Of a stretch of 64,000 nucleotides of DNA, positions 61,349-64,000 are shown piece after piece. The DNA is from Paenibacillus sp. FSL H7-0357 (GTDB lineage: Bacteria; Bacillota; Bacilli; Paenibacillales; Paenibacillaceae). The notes under the pieces were generated by a model. The model was not told the DNA's origin, made no database searches, and saw only the letters and a list, made by a program, of their open reading frames with translations. Made by a program: the position numbers and the translations under genes. Position 1 is the first letter of the stretch, and the number at the start of each line of letters is the position of its first letter. The DNA is taken from NCBI RefSeq assembly GCF_000758525.1, contig NZ_CP009241.1, positions 3,224,001 through 3,288,000 of the forward strand, given 5' to 3'.

Positions 61349-62017
61349 ATGGAGTTTGAGGCAGCACATCGTTTATTCATCGAGCAGCATACGTCGGAGA
61401 GAAGTGGGGAGCGTAAGGGTAGGCTGGTCAGAGGTCACAATTTTGCGGAGCGGCTGTTTTTGCAGAATGTGTGGTGGCCGTTGTTTGAATCGCTTGAGCA
61501 TTTGCATCCAGAATATGAAGTTTACGATTGGAACCGCAAATCGCAGTTTCTGGACTTCGCTTTTCTGCCGCAAAATGGGGGCCGGTTCGGGATCGAATGC
61601 GACGGCTTTCAAAGTCATGTCAAAGACATGGACCGCGAGAAGTTCAGCTATTCCTTGAACCGCGATAGTTTCCTCACCGGGATGGGCTGGAGGATGCTCC
61701 ACTTTTCCTTCGACGATGTTCAGCAGCGTCCTGAAGTATGCCGGATGCTCCTGCAGCTGGTGCTTGCGCCGCATTTAGCCAGAAAGACGCTAGCCGCAGA
61801 TATTTTGTCCGAAGAGAAAGAAGTGCTGCGCCTGGCCTGGCGTATCGCTAAACCGCTCCGTCCCAAGGATGTGTGCAACCATTTCCAGATTAACTATCGT
61901 ACGGGCCGGAGGCTGTTGCAGTCCCTCAGTGACAAAGGATTACTCAAACCGGTAAATTCAAAGCAGAGGGTGCGGTTCTACGAAGTAAAAGCAATGCAGG
62001 CTGATCAAATATGGTAA
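61349..62017 (+). CDS. PD-(D/E)XK (Vsr/DUF559-like) protein with winged helix
   Basis: This 222-residue protein has a nuclease-like core at about 60-130: SQFLDFAFLPQNGGRFGIECDGFQSH, where the Asp of LDFAF and Glu-x-Asp of IECDG fit the PD-(D/E)XK layout of Vsr/DUF559-type endonucleases, then GMGWRMLHFSFDDV, the typical closing strand. The C-terminal 70 residues form a winged helix (LRPKDVCNHFQINYRTGRRLLQSLSDKGLLKPV). GGGAGGGG precedes the ATG. No methylase or repair partner is adjacent. Whether it cuts DNA or is a DNA-binding regulator cannot be told. Confidence 0.8.
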   Translation: MEFEAAHRLFIEQHTSERSGERKGRLVRGHNFAERLFLQNVWWPLFESLEHLHPEYEVYDWNRKSQFLDFAFLPQNGGRFGIECDGFQSHVKDMDREKFSYSLNRDSFLTGMGWRMLHFSFDDVQQRPEVCRMLLQLVLAPHLARKTLAADILSEEKEVLRLAWRIAKPLRPKDVCNHFQINYRTGRRLLQSLSDKGLLKPVNSKQRVRFYEVKAMQADQIW

Positions 62018-62084
62018 GTGGATAGGGAAATGAAAAGCAAATTTAAGCACTCTTGCATGCAGTCTGATTGAGGTACAGGTGGAA

Positions 62085-62317
62085 TTAAGGAACTAAGTGA
62101 GGTTTGGTTGAATAGCAGGATGATAATAGAATAAATGTACTTCATGCAACTAAATGATGCTAAAAGTTCCTTTTTTGAAGTTTAGCTGCACTTGGTACAA
62201 CTAAAAGTTGCTAAATGGCTCCTTGGAGCAGAAAATGCGATTTGTAGATGTATAAAGTGCAGTTAAACTAATATTACTGTTTGAAAGTGCTGTTTTAGTT
62301 GTACAGAATACACTTAA
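62085..62317. repeat. Degenerate interspersed repeat (CAACTAAA family)
   Basis: Related segments recur about every 50 to 60 bases: TACTTCATGCAACTAAA at about 62135, CACTTGGTACAACTAAAAG at about 62190, AAAGTGCAGTTAAAC at about 62257, and TTTTAGTTGTACAGAATACA at about 62293. No frame is conserved. This is the second intergenic repeat type in the window, different from the one at 391. Confidence 0.6.
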
Positions 62318-62389
62318 GTAGCTGGAGTAGCTGGAGTAGCTGGAGTAGCTGGAGTAGCTGGAGTAGCTGGAGTAGCTGGAGTAGCTGGA
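62318..62389. repeat. Perfect tandem repeat, 8 x 9 bases
   Basis: Eight perfect copies of AGTAGCTGG run from 62318 to 62389. They are palindrome-poor and not flanked by coding DNA. The minus-strand frame that reads Ser-Ser-Tyr repeats has no ribosome site and is not a gene. Copy number should be variable between strains. Confidence 0.95.
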
Positions 62390-62617
62390 TTGATTCCCCA
62401 TGCCCACGCATGCTCACTAATGATCGTTGTAATGCCTTATAGGGCTTACTTCTCTGTTTCCTTCACAGCAGCGAACACCACATCCAGACCACACTAAATT
62501 ACGAATAAAGTTTCCCATAATCACGGGAACCGTGGTATCCTAATTCTTGCCGCATTCTTTTGACAAAAGCTGTCGCAGCGCGTACCATTCAATATAGAAT
62601 GAAAGGAGAGGGTCACC
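62390..62617. other. Leader of the PTS gene
   Basis: The spacer holds a TTGACA near 62561 and a TATAGA near 62594 but at a distance too long for one promoter. I see no antiterminator (RAT) hairpin with confidence and no open frame. Confidence 0.4.
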
Positions 62618-64000
62618 TTGAATTGGCTCGGATCATTGCAGCAGTTGGGCAGAGCCATAATGCTTCCTACCATGGTGCTTCCGGCGGCCGCCATCCTGCT
62701 TAGTCTGGGCAGCTTACCGTGGTCTGCATGGGGACTTTCTTCGGTATCCGAAGTGACTACATATGCGGGGCAGGGAATATTTTATTTCATGCCTTATTTG
62801 TTTGCTGTCGGCGTAGCGTGGGGGTTATCCAATCAGGCCGGACCTGCTGGGCTGGCTGCACTGGCTGGAATGTTCACTTATGACCGGATTGTTACCCATA
62901 TGGGGAACGGGGATGTTCAGCCTGCTACATTAATCGGAATCATACTCGGGATTGTCGCCGGCGTGGCGCATAACCGGTTTAAAAATATCAAGCTTCCAGA
63001 AGCCATACAATTCTTCGGAGGTTCGCGGTTTGTCCTGCTGTTCATGGGCCTGTTCTCGGCCTTATTCGCTTGGGTGATGCTCGGCGTTTCTCCGCTGCTT
63101 CAGCAAGGGCTGGACGTGCTTTTCCGGGATATACAGGCGACCGGCGGATATGGCGTGTTTGTCTACGGGGTGCTTTACAGGGTGCTTACGGCCTTTGGCC
63201 TCCATCATATTTTAAATAATTTGTTCTGGTTTCAGCTGGGGAGCTTTGCTACTCCTGACGGCAGCGCGGTCGTCCAGGGGGATTTGCCGCGGTTTTTTGC
63301 GGGAGATCCTACTGCGGGCATCTTTATGGCCGGACTTTTTCCGATCATGATGTTCGCATTGCCGGCGATTGCCTTAGCTATTATTCAGGAAGCGCGGGAG
63401 GATTTGAAGCCGAAGATCCGCAAAACTTTTTTGCGTGCCGCAATGGTCTGCTTTTTGACCGGCGTGTCGGAGCAAATTGAGTTCGCTTTCCTGTTCGCTT
63501 CGCCATATTTATTCGCGCTGCACGTAGTCATGTCCGGTCTTGCAATGGTGCTGACCTATTCACTTGGCATCCATCATGGATTCTCTTATTCGGCGGGGGT
63601 CATTGACTTTATCCTCAACCTGCATCTGTCGCAGCGCGCCTGGCTGCTGATCCCGATCGGGATCGGTTATGGGGTTGTGTATTATAACGTCTTCCGCTGG
63701 GCGATCCGCCGTTTCCAGATTCCGACACCGGGGCGTGAGGAAGGCTCTGAACTGGGCGACTGGGCAGGGAATATCCCGTATCAGGCTCCGCTTATTCTGG
63801 AGGCGCTGGGGGGCAAAGAGAACATCGTACAAGTTCAGGCTTGCATCACCCGTTTAAGATTAACTGTGCATAATGACCGATTCATTGATACCGGGGCGCT
63901 CAAGGGATTGGGCTCGGCCGGAATTATAAAGCTGGGCGGCGGGAACGTGCAGGTGGTATTCGGCACCTACTCAGAGCTGATCCGTGAGGAGATTGACAAG
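62618..64000 (+). CDS. PTS glucose/N-acetylglucosamine-family EIICB (cut by window edge)
   Basis: The open frame starts at TTG 62618 behind AAAGGAGAGGG and runs off the right edge, giving 461 residues so far. The first 360 are an EIIC permease of the Glc/GlcNAc family, with LGRAIMLPTMVLPAAAILLSLG, GVLYRVLTAFGLHHILNN, TGVSEQIEFAFLFASP and YSLGIHHGFSYSAG. After a linker an EIIB domain begins, with phosphorylated Cys409 in VQACITRLRLTV. It phosphorylates the sugar as it is taken in. The most likely substrate is GlcNAc or a glucoside (NagP/MalX-like); the C-terminus may add an EIIA domain. Confidence 0.93.
   Translation, partial: MNWLGSLQQLGRAIMLPTMVLPAAAILLSLGSLPWSAWGLSSVSEVTTYAGQGIFYFMPYLFAVGVAWGLSNQAGPAGLAALAGMFTYDRIVTHMGNGDVQPATLIGIILGIVAGVAHNRFKNIKLPEAIQFFGGSRFVLLFMGLFSALFAWVMLGVSPLLQQGLDVLFRDIQATGGYGVFVYGVLYRVLTAFGLHHILNNLFWFQLGSFATPDGSAVVQGDLPRFFAGDPTAGIFMAGLFPIMMFALPAIALAIIQEAREDLKPKIRKTFLRAAMVCFLTGVSEQIEFAFLFASPYLFALHVVMSGLAMVLTYSLGIHHGFSYSAGVIDFILNLHLSQRAWLLIPIGIGYGVVYYNVFRWAIRRFQIPTPGREEGSELGDWAGNIPYQAPLILEALGGKENIVQVQACITRLRLTVHNDRFIDTGALKGLGSAGIIKLGGGNVQVVFGTYSELIREEIDK

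Noticed and set aside
62201..62407. Minus-strand frame reading Ser-Ser-Tyr repeats
   Set aside because: It is the 9-base tandem array read in one frame, without a start signal or conserved flanks.

Overview
The window reads as a low-to-mid GC Gram-positive chromosome segment, most likely Paenibacillus or a close relative. Evidence is the gene families (Btr-type AraC/binding-protein fusion, YktB, DUF1292, DUF3892, DUF3231, YitT, NhaK, YjlC-Ndh, UvrX-type polymerase), strong AGGAGG ribosome sites with frequent TTG and GTG starts, Gram-positive LexA boxes, a Met T-box leader, and an abundance of carbohydrate enzymes. No phage, IS element, rRNA operon or CRISPR array was found. One tRNA, tRNA-Val(GAC), is present.

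Layout. 0-1.2 kb: tail of a methyltransferase and a long repeat-bearing spacer. 1.2-12.5 kb: GH36 alpha-galactosidase, nitroreductase, a yjlC-ndh operon behind a Rex-like operator, hydrolases, methionine aminopeptidase, a DJ-1 family protein, a HEAT-like protein and an Rrf2 regulator. 12.8-24.6 kb: small membrane proteins, acetyltransferases, phosphoesterase, catechol-dioxygenase-like protein, GT14 glycosyltransferase, Na+/H+ antiporter, a two-gene ThrE exporter whose second gene is frameshifted, an SOS-controlled Y-family polymerase and a YitT protein. 25-32 kb: carbohydrate block with AraC regulator plus GH127 arabinofuranosidase, and GH94 cellobiose phosphorylase plus LacI regulator sharing a perfect palindromic operator. 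32.3-33.4 kb: an Rpn/PD-(D/E)XK nuclease behind a textbook SOS promoter. 34-37.6 kb: iron uptake pair (siderophore-binding lipoprotein and Btr activator), each behind a Fur box, flanking an XRE/membrane-protein pair.

37.7-41.3 kb is a visibly AT-rich accessory block. It holds a small highly translated protein with spore-appendage-like character, a secreted copper-amine-oxidase-N-domain protein with a duplicated C-terminal module, and an Agr-type quorum-sensing cassette (membrane protein, AgrB, AgrD). The AgrD peptide has serine where the ring-forming cysteine normally lies, so it should give a five-residue lactone. No intact kinase or response regulator is next to it.

41.4-64 kb returns to ordinary chromosome: tRNA-Val, cupin, two Nudix proteins, creatininase-like hydrolase, a MmyB-type regulator, a decayed aldo/keto reductase, a second-type methionyl-tRNA synthetase behind a T-box followed by three 64-bp tandem repeats, arginine decarboxylase, an MFS exporter, 6-phosphogluconate dehydrogenase, shikimate kinase with a divergent EPSP synthase, a PD-(D/E)XK/wHTH protein, repeat-rich DNA, and the first part of a PTS EIICB permease running off the right edge.

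All calls are from reading the sequence. No database search was run, and family names rest on recognised motifs and lengths.
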